The notes below the pieces were generated by a model. The model saw only the letters and a list, made by a program, of their open reading frames with translations, had not been told where the DNA came from and did not search any database. DNA of 64,000 bases from IMG/VR virus record IMGVR_UViG_3300034106_004008, positions 1-64,000 of that record. One strand, written 5' to 3'. Within the stretch, counting starts at the first letter, position 1; each line of letters begins with the position of its first letter. Shown piece after piece: positions 39,306 through 45,133 of the stretch. Origin of the DNA: a virus. A program made the translations under genes and the position numbers.

Positions 39306-39326
39306 GTTTGATTTGATACGAAAATT

Positions 39327-39355
39327 GGAAGAAAGAAATTTCTTCCTTTTTTTTT
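39327..39355 (+). terminator. intrinsic terminator
   Basis: GGAAGAAA(GAAA... )TTTCTTCC stem followed by T9. Confidence 0.75.
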
Positions 39356-39363
39356 GCAAAAAA

Positions 39364-39395
39364 TTTGCACATTAAATTTAATCTATATACTTTTA
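39364..39395 (+). promoter_or_regulatory. degenerate early-type promoter
   Basis: GCACATT variant; the -7 element reads TATACTTTTA, off consensus. Start codon 23 nt downstream. Confidence 0.6.
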
Positions 39396-39418
39396 CATCA
39401 TAATCAAAAACAAACCCT

Positions 39419-39607
39419 ATGAAAAAGTTATTTATTTTATTGTTGGTTTCAGTTATGGCAACGGGAACAAGTTTTGCAAACGATGGTATCAAGTTAAAGA
39501 AACATAAAAAACGCACAAAGTATGTTCAGTGCGATGCGTACAAAACACACTATGCACCGATTAAACCTGAAAGACACAAGCACCACACTTGCGATGCTTA
39601 TAACTAA
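39419..39607 (+). CDS. secreted His/Lys-rich peptide (62 aa)
   Basis: MKKLFILLLVSVMATGTSFA is a Sec signal. The 42-residue mature part is rich in Lys and His and contains CDAY twice (CDAYKTHYA and CDAYN), which suggests a disulfide or metal-binding loop. Confidence 0.66.
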   Translation: MKKLFILLLVSVMATGTSFANDGIKLKKHKKRTKYVQCDAYKTHYAPIKPERHKHHTCDAYN

Positions 39608-39613
39608 AAAAAG

Positions 39614-39638
39614 AAAGGGGAAGAAATTCCCCTTTTTA
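39614..39638 (+). terminator. intrinsic terminator, GGGGAAG type
   Basis: GGGGAA(GAAA)TTCCCC followed by T5. Confidence 0.78.
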
Positions 39639-39670
39639 TTTGCAAGTTAAATTTATTTCATTTATCTTTG
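39639..39670 (+). promoter_or_regulatory. early-type promoter repeat
   Basis: GCAAGTT variant, -7 TATCTTTG; start codon 21 nt downstream. Confidence 0.8.
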
Positions 39671-39691
39671 CATCAACAAATCAAACAAACA

Positions 39692-39919
39692 ATGGCAAAA
39701 GTAAATTTAGACAAACACATTTGGGAGGGTTGGACAGTTCGCGACTTCATCAACGACTTGGAGCCAACATTCAATCAAATTCAATCAAACGCTTCAAGTT
39801 GGGGTAACAAAGGTTTCACAACAAAAGAAGAGGTTAAAAAGTGGTGCATGGAAAATCAGCCGTACTACAAAAAACACATTCCCGATGTTGTAAACTATTT
39901 CGCGGAAAAGATAAAATAA
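39692..39919 (+). CDS. small hypothetical protein (75 aa)
   Basis: MAKVNLDKHIWEGWTVRDFI; helical, Trp-containing. Unrecognised. Confidence 0.66.
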   Translation: MAKVNLDKHIWEGWTVRDFINDLEPTFNQIQSNASSWGNKGFTTKEEVKKWCMENQPYYKKHIPDVVNYFAEKIK

Positions 39920-39941
39920 ATTTGTTGTTCATAATGTTTGA

Positions 39942-39970
39942 AAAGGGGGTAAAGAAATTTACCCTTTTTT
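39942..39970 (+). terminator. intrinsic terminator
   Basis: GGGTAAA(GAAA... )TTTACCC stem followed by T7. Confidence 0.76.
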
Positions 39971-39980
39971 TATGTTAAAA

Positions 39981-40012
39981 TTTGCAAGTTAAATTTATTT
40001 CGTTTATCTTTG
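39981..40012 (+). promoter_or_regulatory. early-type promoter repeat
   Basis: GCAAGTT variant, -7 TATCTTTG; start codon 21 nt downstream. Confidence 0.8.
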
Positions 40013-40033
40013 AACTATCAAAACAAACAAACA

Positions 40034-40246
40034 ATGTTAAAAATAATCGTAGCCAAATTCAGTAGCAAATGTGCCGCAAGTGGTAAAAGACTACAAAAGG
40101 GGGACACAATTGTTTATGATGTAAATCGTAAATTAGCGTACCACCCAAGTTATTCCCCAAGTGAAACAATAACGGATGAATCTCGTTATGTTCAAGCCCA
40201 AGAAGAAGCCTATTTTGATAGGTTTTGTCAAACAAATAACATATAA
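40034..40246 (+). CDS. small protein with partial treble-clef look (70 aa)
   Basis: MLKIIVAKFSSKCAASGKRL, then KGDTIVYDVNRKLAYHPSYS; the SKC..GKRLQKGD pattern resembles a degenerate zinc-binding hairpin lacking the second Cys pair. Function unknown. Confidence 0.63.
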   Translation: MLKIIVAKFSSKCAASGKRLQKGDTIVYDVNRKLAYHPSYSPSETITDESRYVQAQEEAYFDRFCQTNNI

Positions 40247-40252
40247 AAAACT

Positions 40253-40318
40253 ATGGGACTATTAATAGCTTTAATTCTTGTTGCTATCGGTTCGTTTGTC
40301 AGCAACAAGTTAGATTAA
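40253..40318 (+). CDS. membrane microprotein (21 aa)
   Basis: MGLLIALILVAIGSFVSNKL: essentially one transmembrane helix. Begins 6 nt after the previous stop and ends 10 nt before a terminator. Confidence 0.45.
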   Translation: MGLLIALILVAIGSFVSNKLD

Positions 40319-40327
40319 CCGAACAAA

Positions 40328-40357
40328 AAAGGGGGACAAAAAAGTCCCCTTTTTTTA
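40328..40357 (+). terminator. intrinsic terminator
   Basis: GGGGAC and GTCCCC arms followed by T7. Confidence 0.76.
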
Positions 40358-40365
40358 TGTTAAAA

Positions 40366-40397
40366 TTTGCAAATGAAATAAATTTAACATATCTTTG
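40366..40397 (+). promoter_or_regulatory. early-type promoter repeat, AAATGAAA variant
   Basis: TTTGCAAATGAAATAAATTT, -7 TATCTTTG; start codon 23 nt downstream. Same sub-variant at 41036 and 41211. Confidence 0.78.
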
Positions 40398-40420
40398 TGT
40401 TATCAAATCAAACAAAACAA

Positions 40421-40972
40421 ATGAAAAAGTTAATTTTCTCAATCGCACTCGGAGTTTCTTCAATGGTTGCAAACGGACAAATGTTGGTAGGAACAAACAC
40501 AAAGTTAAACGATATAACCCTGGGGGTTGACGCAAACAATTGGGGTTACTATGGTTCAGTTTCTTATGGTTGTATTAAACAAGGGGAACAAGCACCTTTG
40601 TTTCAATATGATTATGTTGCACCCGAACAACACCCACAATACAACAATTACGAGGTTAGAAACATATCAACAAAAGAAACAAACACAAAGTTGTTGGTTG
40701 GTAAAGTGTTGAACAATGATAACGCAGTTCGGGTTGGGGTTCACGCAGGGTTAAACTTTAATCAAAGAGAAACATACACAAACTACACAAAAACAAGTGT
40801 CGGGGAGTTCAGCGTTTTAAGTTGTCGCAAAAACATAAACACTTTGGTTGGGGGTTTGTATCTTAACTATTATGTTGGTTGGGTTAGGGTTGATATAAAC
40901 ACACAAAAACAAGTTAGTGCAAACTTCGGGGTTTTTATTCCCTTTGTTAAATCAAAAGGTTGTTCATATTAA
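40421..40972 (+). CDS. secreted protein, possible outer-membrane barrel (183 aa)
   Basis: MKKLIFSIALGVSSMVANGQ is a Sec signal (cleavage near 19). The mature part has alternating polar/hydrophobic strands (VGVHAGLNFNQRETY, LVGGLYLNYYVGWVRVDIN, SANFGVFIPF) ending in an aromatic residue, which suits a small beta-barrel; the terminal -KGCSY is not a perfect barrel end. Possible surface modifier or host-like protein. Confidence 0.6.
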   Translation: MKKLIFSIALGVSSMVANGQMLVGTNTKLNDITLGVDANNWGYYGSVSYGCIKQGEQAPLFQYDYVAPEQHPQYNNYEVRNISTKETNTKLLVGKVLNNDNAVRVGVHAGLNFNQRETYTNYTKTSVGEFSVLSCRKNINTLVGGLYLNYYVGWVRVDINTQKQVSANFGVFIPFVKSKGCSY

Positions 40973-40996
40973 AAGAATAGGGTTGTGGATCAAAAG

Positions 40997-41027
40997 AGAG
41001 GGAACAAAAAAAGTTCCCTTTTTTTTA
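40997..41027 (+). terminator. intrinsic terminator
   Basis: AGGGAAC and GTTCCCT arms followed by T8. Confidence 0.76.
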
Positions 41028-41035
41028 TGTTAAAA

Positions 41036-41067
41036 CTTGCAAATGAAATAAATTTAACTTATCTTTG
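41036..41067 (+). promoter_or_regulatory. early-type promoter repeat, AAATGAAA variant
   Basis: CTTGCAAATGAAATAAATTT, -7 TATCTTTG; start codon 22 nt downstream. Confidence 0.78.
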
Positions 41068-41089
41068 TATCAACAAATCAAAATAAACA

Positions 41090-41155
41090 ATGAGTATTCT
41101 ATTCGTCTTAACGCTTTTTTGCGGTGCTTTGTTAATCATGGCTGTGCTAATGTAA
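41090..41155 (+). CDS. membrane microprotein (21 aa)
   Basis: MSILFVLTLFCGALLIMAVL: one transmembrane helix. It is the only ORF between a complete promoter repeat and a terminator, so the whole unit appears to exist to express it. Confidence 0.55.
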   Translation: MSILFVLTLFCGALLIMAVLM

Positions 41156-41175
41156 ACAAAAGTGCTAATGCAAAC

Positions 41176-41201
41176 AAAGGGGAAGAAATTCCCCTTTTTT
41201 T
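41176..41201 (+). terminator. intrinsic terminator, GGGGAAG type
   Basis: GGGGAA(GAAA)TTCCCC followed by T7. Confidence 0.8.
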
Positions 41202-41210
41202 ATGTTAAAA

Positions 41211-41242
41211 CTTGCAAATGAAATAAATTTAACTTATCTTTA
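41211..41242 (+). promoter_or_regulatory. early-type promoter repeat, AAATGAAA variant
   Basis: CTTGCAAATGAAATAAATTT, -7 TATCTTTA; start codon 22 nt downstream. Confidence 0.72.
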
Positions 41243-41264
41243 TATCAACAAAACAAACAAACCT

Positions 41265-41405
41265 ATGAAAGATTTCTTTATTATCGGATTGCCCATATTT
41301 TTTCTTACCATTTGGCTATCAATAGTTATAGTTCGTAAACTTAACAATTGGTTTTGGGGTAATCCAAAAGAAGACAAATATAAAATTTCGGGAAGAAATT
41401 TTTAA
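41265..41405 (+). CDS. small membrane protein (46 aa)
   Basis: ATG 41265 (MKDFFIIGLPIFFLTIWLSI): one helix (about 4-24), then a basic tail. The 41202 extension is promoter sequence. Confidence 0.6.
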   Translation: MKDFFIIGLPIFFLTIWLSIVIVRKLNNWFWGNPKEDKYKISGRNF

Positions 41406-41423
41406 GGTAAACAAGAAACAAAG

Positions 41424-41450
41424 AAAGGGGAAGAAATTCCCCTTTTTTTT
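41424..41450 (+). terminator. intrinsic terminator, GGGGAAG type
   Basis: GGGGAA(GAAA)TTCCCC followed by T8. Confidence 0.8.
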
Positions 41451-41459
41451 ATGTTAAAA

Positions 41460-41491
41460 TTTGCAAGTTAAATTTATTTCGTTTATCTTTG
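41460..41491 (+). promoter_or_regulatory. early-type promoter repeat
   Basis: GCAAGTT variant, -7 TATCTTTG; start codon 21 nt downstream. Confidence 0.8.
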
Positions 41492-41512
41492 AACTATCAA
41501 AACAAACAAACA

Positions 41513-41746
41513 ATGACAACAACATCACTTTTTCAAATCGTAGTATGCCTTCGCGGCTTAGAGTTCGAGAAAAAAACAGGAATGAAAATGAGCCGAATTT
41601 CAGCGAGGGATTGTGCCAAACGAATTTTGGGTTACAAAACAAATCAAAGACCGACCTATGAGGTTTTAATCGCTCAAATGACCGAGTTAAAAACAAAGGC
41701 GGAACAAATCGCCCAAACGGAAGACCCAGCGGTTTTGGTTTGGTAA
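41513..41746 (+). CDS. basic helical protein (77 aa)
   Basis: MTTTSLFQIVVCLRGLEFEK; helical, basic middle, ends AVLVW. Unrecognised. Confidence 0.66.
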   Translation: MTTTSLFQIVVCLRGLEFEKKTGMKMSRISARDCAKRILGYKTNQRPTYEVLIAQMTELKTKAEQIAQTEDPAVLVW

Positions 41747-41765
41747 GGTAAACAAGAAACAAAGA

Positions 41766-41789
41766 AAGGGGCAAATCGCCCCTTTTTTT
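41766..41789 (+). terminator. intrinsic terminator
   Basis: GGGGC(AAATC)GCCCC followed by T7. Confidence 0.78.
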
Positions 41790-41903
41790 ATGCTCAGATT
41801 AAACGAAAGGAACAAAGGTATATGTTCGTATGGTTTAGTTGTTAGAGTGTCTTAAAACGGCTTAAAATGAGTCAAAAAAAAAACAAAGAAATTTGTGTTA
41901 AAG

Positions 41904-41935
41904 TTTGCAAGTTAAATTTATTTCATTTACCTTTG
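41904..41935 (+). promoter_or_regulatory. early-type promoter repeat without ORF
   Basis: GCAAGTT variant, -7 TACCTTTG, as in the small-RNA 1 promoter. Confidence 0.78.
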
Positions 41936-41938
41936 TAT

Positions 41939-42055
41939 TGTTGTTAAAGACAACGGGCGGGCTGAACAAGTCGGGAGAGTATACTCCAACCTACACGATA
42001 CTTTTTGTGTTTAATGTTTTGCCCGAAAAGTTAAACAAAAAAAAAGATAAAAAAA
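41939..42055 (+). ncRNA. candidate small RNA 3
   Basis: A full promoter repeat is followed by about 110 bp without an ATG-started ORF. Possible stems: TTGT/ACAA (41941-41953), GGAG(AGTATA)CTCC (41974-41987), and an enclosing CGGGC (41954-41958) with GCCCG (42021-42025). Shares a GGGCGGGC block near its start with small RNA 1. No clear terminator before the next promoter at 42068. Confidence 0.5.
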
Positions 42056-42067
42056 TTTGCGTTAAAA

Positions 42068-42099
42068 TTTGCGGGTTAAAAAAATTACACCTACATTTG
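42068..42099 (+). promoter_or_regulatory. early-type promoter repeat
   Basis: TTTGCGGGTTAAAAAAATT, -7 TACATTTG; start codon 25 nt downstream. An extra AATTTGCG copy lies just upstream. Confidence 0.78.
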
Positions 42100-42124
42100 T
42101 ATCATCAAATCAAAACAAACAGAT

Positions 42125-42646
42125 ATGCAAAACAAAAAATCACAAGTAATCGCAAGCCTTATCAATGACGGAGGCAGTGCAAAGTTCGCCCAAGTATTAG
42201 CAGTGGTTGAACAAAAAATGTTAAAGACGGGCAACCCTTTGCGTAGTGCCGTTATCACCAAGTTAGTTGACTACAATATGTTGTTAAACGCTAACTATCA
42301 AAATATGGTGAATAACGCCCGTATTCGTGAGGGTAAAGAGGCTGACTTCGTAGCCAAAGAAAATTGGTTTACGCCCGTAAATGACGGCTTTAACGGCTCT
42401 ATCGTAGCAAAGAAAAGCGACCTATCGTGTGAGTACTTAAAGTTCGCTTGTAACACTTCTAAAACGCTTAAATACTTCGTTGACGGGGTTGAGGCAAACG
42501 CTGAACAAGTTGAGGTTATCAAGCAGTTCAAACAAAAGCCAAGCAAGGCAATCAATCAAGGTTTGGATAATGATATTGTTATCCGTACTATCAAGGTTGA
42601 GGGTATTGAGAATATCAAGTGTGGGGAAAAGGTTATCTTCGGATAA
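42125..42646 (+). CDS. hypothetical protein, paralogue of the 31754 gene (173 aa)
   Basis: MQNKKSQVIASLINDGGSAK; collinear with the 31754 product throughout (shared INDGGSA, KTGNPLR, REGKEADF, YFVDG, RTIKVEGI). The DNA has diverged and codon choice differs, so this is an old duplication or two acquisitions. Last gene of the plus array. Confidence 0.75.
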   Translation: MQNKKSQVIASLINDGGSAKFAQVLAVVEQKMLKTGNPLRSAVITKLVDYNMLLNANYQNMVNNARIREGKEADFVAKENWFTPVNDGFNGSIVAKKSDLSCEYLKFACNTSKTLKYFVDGVEANAEQVEVIKQFKQKPSKAINQGLDNDIVIRTIKVEGIENIKCGEKVIFG

Positions 42647-42670
42647 CCTTTAACCACATAAACAAATAAT

Positions 42671-42705
42671 GTTATCCACATCACAAGTGTGGATAACTTT
42701 GTTTT
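42671..42705 (+). terminator. strong intrinsic terminator
   Basis: GTTATCCACA(TCACAAG)TGTGGATAAC, a perfect 10-bp stem, followed by a T-rich tail; closes the small-gene array. Confidence 0.82.
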
Positions 42706-42711
42706 ATATAA

Positions 42712-42745
42712 ACTTGCACATTAAAAGAAAATAGCAGTATAGGGG
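42712..42745 (+). promoter_or_regulatory. degenerate promoter remnant
   Basis: CTTGCACATTAAAAGAAAAT keeps the -33 half but no TAnnTTTG follows. Probably the last, decayed copy of the array. Confidence 0.5.
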
Positions 42746-42812
42746 GTGGTACACCCTCCCCCCTCCCGTATCCCCCTCCCTACCCCCCGTTTATGGGGGG
42801 CAAAGGGGGGCT
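42741..42812. repeat. C/G-tract block, potential G-quadruplex
   Basis: Multiple C3-C6 tracts on the plus strand (CACCCTCCCCCCTCCCG, TCCCCCTCCCTACCCCCC), so the minus strand has at least five G-runs suited to quadruplex formation. Also CCCCCC(GTTTAT)GGGGGG and GGGGGTG(GTA)CACCC hairpins. Sits at the switch from the small-gene array to late genes. Confidence 0.7.
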
Positions 42813-42873
42813 CAAATATCTAAATGAAGTATTTCTGAAAAAAATTTCTGGGGGTACTTTTTTCTGGAAAATC

Positions 42874-42918
42874 GACCCTTGTTCTGTGGGGAATCATTTT
42901 TTCAAAAAATTTCTGGGG
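42874..42918. repeat. 46-bp direct repeat, copy 1
   Basis: GACCCTTGTT, then TCAAAAAATTTCTGGGG after conserved spacing. A partial AAAAATTTCTGGGGG also lies at 42840. Confidence 0.65.
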
Positions 42919-42930
42919 AATTTTTTTTTC

Positions 42931-43495
42931 TCAGATTTTCAACCTGAATCCTTTTCCTGAATAGTATATCATGTTAAAGCGTCTGACATCGATCACATAA
43001 CTGCTCTTTGCGTTTCCCTGGTCGTCATTCTTTCTGTTAAGGTACTCATGAAGGGGAACCTCTTTGTTCTCAATCATCTTTTCAATGTCTGATGCCTTTG
43101 TGTAAAAGATGGCCCTCATGGGGAATGTCTTCACATCGTATTTAACCTCATCCTTTCTTGTCACGTCAAAGAACAATACAACGTTCTTTCCAACGCTTGT
43201 GTACTTCTTCTTGTACCTCAGGTAATCCTTATGGTTATATGTGATGGCCCACTGAGGATCGATATCGTAAAGCGTCTCAGATTTAAAGAATGGTGTGTCT
43301 TGTGTCTTAAGATCTCCTGGGGCTCCATTCACAACCAAATCGTGTGTATGGATCAAATTCCTTATCTGGATTAATCTTCAATGTAACCAATCCATTCAAC
43401 CCGTTTATGAACTCAACAAACGCTGGTTCTTGTACATCCGATGCTTCCTTGCAATATGAAAGTTTATCCTCGGTATTTGTGTTCTGTAATATCAT
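42931..43495 (-). pseudogene. hypothetical gene split by a frameshift
   Basis: ATG 43495 (MILQNTNTEDKLSYCKEASD) opens a frame ending at 43307; a second frame (MIHTHDLVVNGAPGDLKTQD) runs from 43356 to 42931. The overlap reads INPDKEFDPYTRF in one frame and IHTHDLVVNGAPG in the other, as if one base were lost or gained near 43340-43350. The joined product would have about 185 residues with VVLFFDVTRKDEVKYDV. It could be one gene with a sequencing error, a real frameshift mutation or programmed frameshifting. Confidence 0.6.
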
Positions 43496-43532
43496 AAAAC
43501 AAAAGTAATAAAAAAACCATAAACTAAAAAGT

Positions 43533-43579
43533 GACCCTTGTTTTATTTTCAAATCGTTTTCTCAAAAAATTTCTGGGGG
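43533..43579. repeat. 46-bp direct repeat, copy 2
   Basis: Same GACCCTTGTT...TCAAAAAATTTCTGGGG arrangement as at 42874; the two copies flank the frameshifted gene. Confidence 0.65.
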
Positions 43580-43603
43580 TGTTTTTTTTATCCATTTTTC
43601 AGA

Positions 43604-43611
43604 TATTTATA
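43604..43611 (+). promoter_or_regulatory. late-type motif
   Basis: GATATTTATA 20 nt before ATG 43632. Confidence 0.6.
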
Positions 43612-43631
43612 GTAAATTAATTGATTTTACC

Positions 43632-44315
43632 ATGAATAATACCTTAAATGAAGAAGTTTTAAGAATACGCCAGATGATGGGCCTTAATGAGAATCTAAAC
43701 GAGTTCGTTGATTCCGTTAAAATAATTGATGATGGCTTTGGACGTATGGAACCAATAATTAAAGGTTTATCAATTAATAATAGTGCTCGTAATGATTCTT
43801 GGCAAGAAAATCCAACAAAAGCAAAAGAATTTGTGGAAGCTTTTAATAAACTGGTAACCGATTTTGTTGAGTCAGACCAAAAATATACTGGGTCAATACC
43901 AACAGAACCAGAAGAGAAGAAAAAATATGTGATTAGTCAAATAGATCAAAGAATATACGGTTTCATGTTTAATCGTGGCTCTGGATCTTTTGTTAGAGCT
44001 TATTCAGACCCATATAAAACTCAAGTGGTTAGAGTACTTGAAAAGTTAACCAAAGAACTTGGTTTAACTTATAGTAATGGAAAATTAAATAGTTTTTTAA
44101 ATAGAATGAGTGAGGAACCAATCAATGAAAAAATAATCACAGCTGCTGATGTGGACTGGATTCAAGGTGGAATTGGTGCTAGTGCTGATGACTTCATTGC
44201 GAAAGCCAAAGAAAGTGGTATTGGTAAAGAAGGACTTTTAAATTACTTTGAAACTTTGGTTGAGAAACATTATGGTTTAAGTGAGAACATGGACTCACCA
44301 ACCGTTGGAATATAA
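43632..44315 (+). CDS. tagged late protein, likely packaged (227 aa)
   Basis: The N terminus LNEEVLRIRQMMGLNENLNE carries the shared tag plus LNE repeats that look like prohead-protease sites. The rest is helical and basic, with an internal MSEEPINEKI. No enzyme motif recognised. Probable internal head protein, by analogy with T4 IP proteins (inference). Confidence 0.7.
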   Translation: MNNTLNEEVLRIRQMMGLNENLNEFVDSVKIIDDGFGRMEPIIKGLSINNSARNDSWQENPTKAKEFVEAFNKLVTDFVESDQKYTGSIPTEPEEKKKYVISQIDQRIYGFMFNRGSGSFVRAYSDPYKTQVVRVLEKLTKELGLTYSNGKLNSFLNRMSEEPINEKIITAADVDWIQGGIGASADDFIAKAKESGIGKEGLLNYFETLVEKHYGLSENMDSPTVGI

Positions 44316-44413
44316 TTCATAACCCCACAATTTTTACAAACCCTTTATTCCGAACACCCTCCTGGGGATGGTGACACATTATGGTAATTTTTACCCCCGT
44401 TGCTTTTAATTTA

Positions 44414-44440
44414 GTTTACAGTAAACAATTTACTGTAAAC
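44414..44440. promoter_or_regulatory. 12-bp perfect inverted repeat (operator candidate)
   Basis: GTTTACAGTAAA (CAA) TTTACTGTAAAC lies 5 nt upstream of the late motif at 44446. Each arm is itself near-palindromic. A repressor or activator site controlling the 44471 gene is likely. Confidence 0.65.
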
Positions 44441-44445
44441 ACGAA

Positions 44446-44453
44446 TATTTATA
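44446..44453 (+). promoter_or_regulatory. late-type motif
   Basis: ATATTTATA 17 nt before ATG 44471, next to the inverted repeat. Confidence 0.62.
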
Positions 44454-44470
44454 TTTAAACAAATAGAGAC

Positions 44471-45022
44471 ATGTTTAAATATATTTCAGAAATCATCTCA
44501 AAGATCTCCATGAAACAGCGTCTTGCTGCTCTTGGGATTGTTCTTTTGTCCATTGTGATTATCTCAATTGGCCCTAAGCTTATCGAAGGTCTTACCCAAG
44601 ATAATGAGGAATTATTACACAAGGTGGAAAACCAAAAGGTTATGATAAAGAGCCTTAGTGACAGGGTGAATGAACTTAATGATATTGTTATCAGCAATCA
44701 AACCGTTTGCACGGACAGATTCATATCTCGTGAGAAGGAAATTCTTGAGATGTTGACCAATATGGAGAGTGAAGCTCAAAAGACACATAATAAAGTTGTT
44801 TCAACCTCAACCAGCTCACCAGTTCGTTTCGAAAGAACTCTTCGCATGGAAACTGGCGGTTCTGGTTCTGGGGACGGTGAGGTATCAGCCATGATAATGC
44901 CACGTGAACCTGAACCACAGGTGACAACCATCGTTAAGACCGATAACTCCAGTCTTCTTAAAATGGTTCGCGGGATGAAACAGAATGTTGAAAAGAATAT
45001 AAATGAAAATGGATCGAACTAA
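44471..45022 (+). CDS. membrane-anchored coiled-coil protein (183 aa)
   Basis: MFKYISEIISKISMKQRLAA, then one membrane helix (about 19-37: LGIVLLSIVIISIGPKL), a coiled coil (about 43-100) and a Ser/Gly/Pro linker. The layout resembles inner-membrane spanins (Rz type) or a virion membrane protein. No o-spanin partner was found nearby, so lysis is only a suggestion. Confidence 0.62.
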   Translation: MFKYISEIISKISMKQRLAALGIVLLSIVIISIGPKLIEGLTQDNEELLHKVENQKVMIKSLSDRVNELNDIVISNQTVCTDRFISREKEILEMLTNMESEAQKTHNKVVSTSTSSPVRFERTLRMETGGSGSGDGEVSAMIMPREPEPQVTTIVKTDNSSLLKMVRGMKQNVEKNINENGSN

Positions 45023-45058
45023 TCGATCCTTTTTTTTCTATAATAAAAATTGTCTTTA

Positions 45059-45133
45059 ATGTTTTTACCCGTGGTTGAACCAGGAACTTGCTGCCCAGAA
45101 TGTGAAGGTAGCGTTTGTCTTTGCGAAGGTTAA
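45059..45133 (+). CDS. possible Cys-rich 24-aa peptide
   Basis: MFLPVVEPGTCCPECEGSVC plus LCEG, five cysteines in 24 residues, between the 44471 gene and the convergent polyprotein gene. Looks like half a zinc ribbon; expression is unproven. Confidence 0.28.
   Translation: MFLPVVEPGTCCPECEGSVCLCEG

Noticed and set aside
29673-41520. Common N-terminal peptide MQVKFISFIFV / MHIKFIVLIFA on many ORFs
   Set aside because: It is the promoter repeat itself read in frame from a TTG. The true ATG lies downstream, after the A-rich leader, in each case.
41805-41900. Possible extra minus-strand promoter (CAAAGGTATATG)
   Set aside because: A TACCTTTG-like word is present but there is no -33 element and no ORF or structure downstream.
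23946-42745. CRISPR array
   Set aside because: The repeats are regularly placed promoters, the intervals are unequal and contain ORFs, and no spacer-sized pattern exists.
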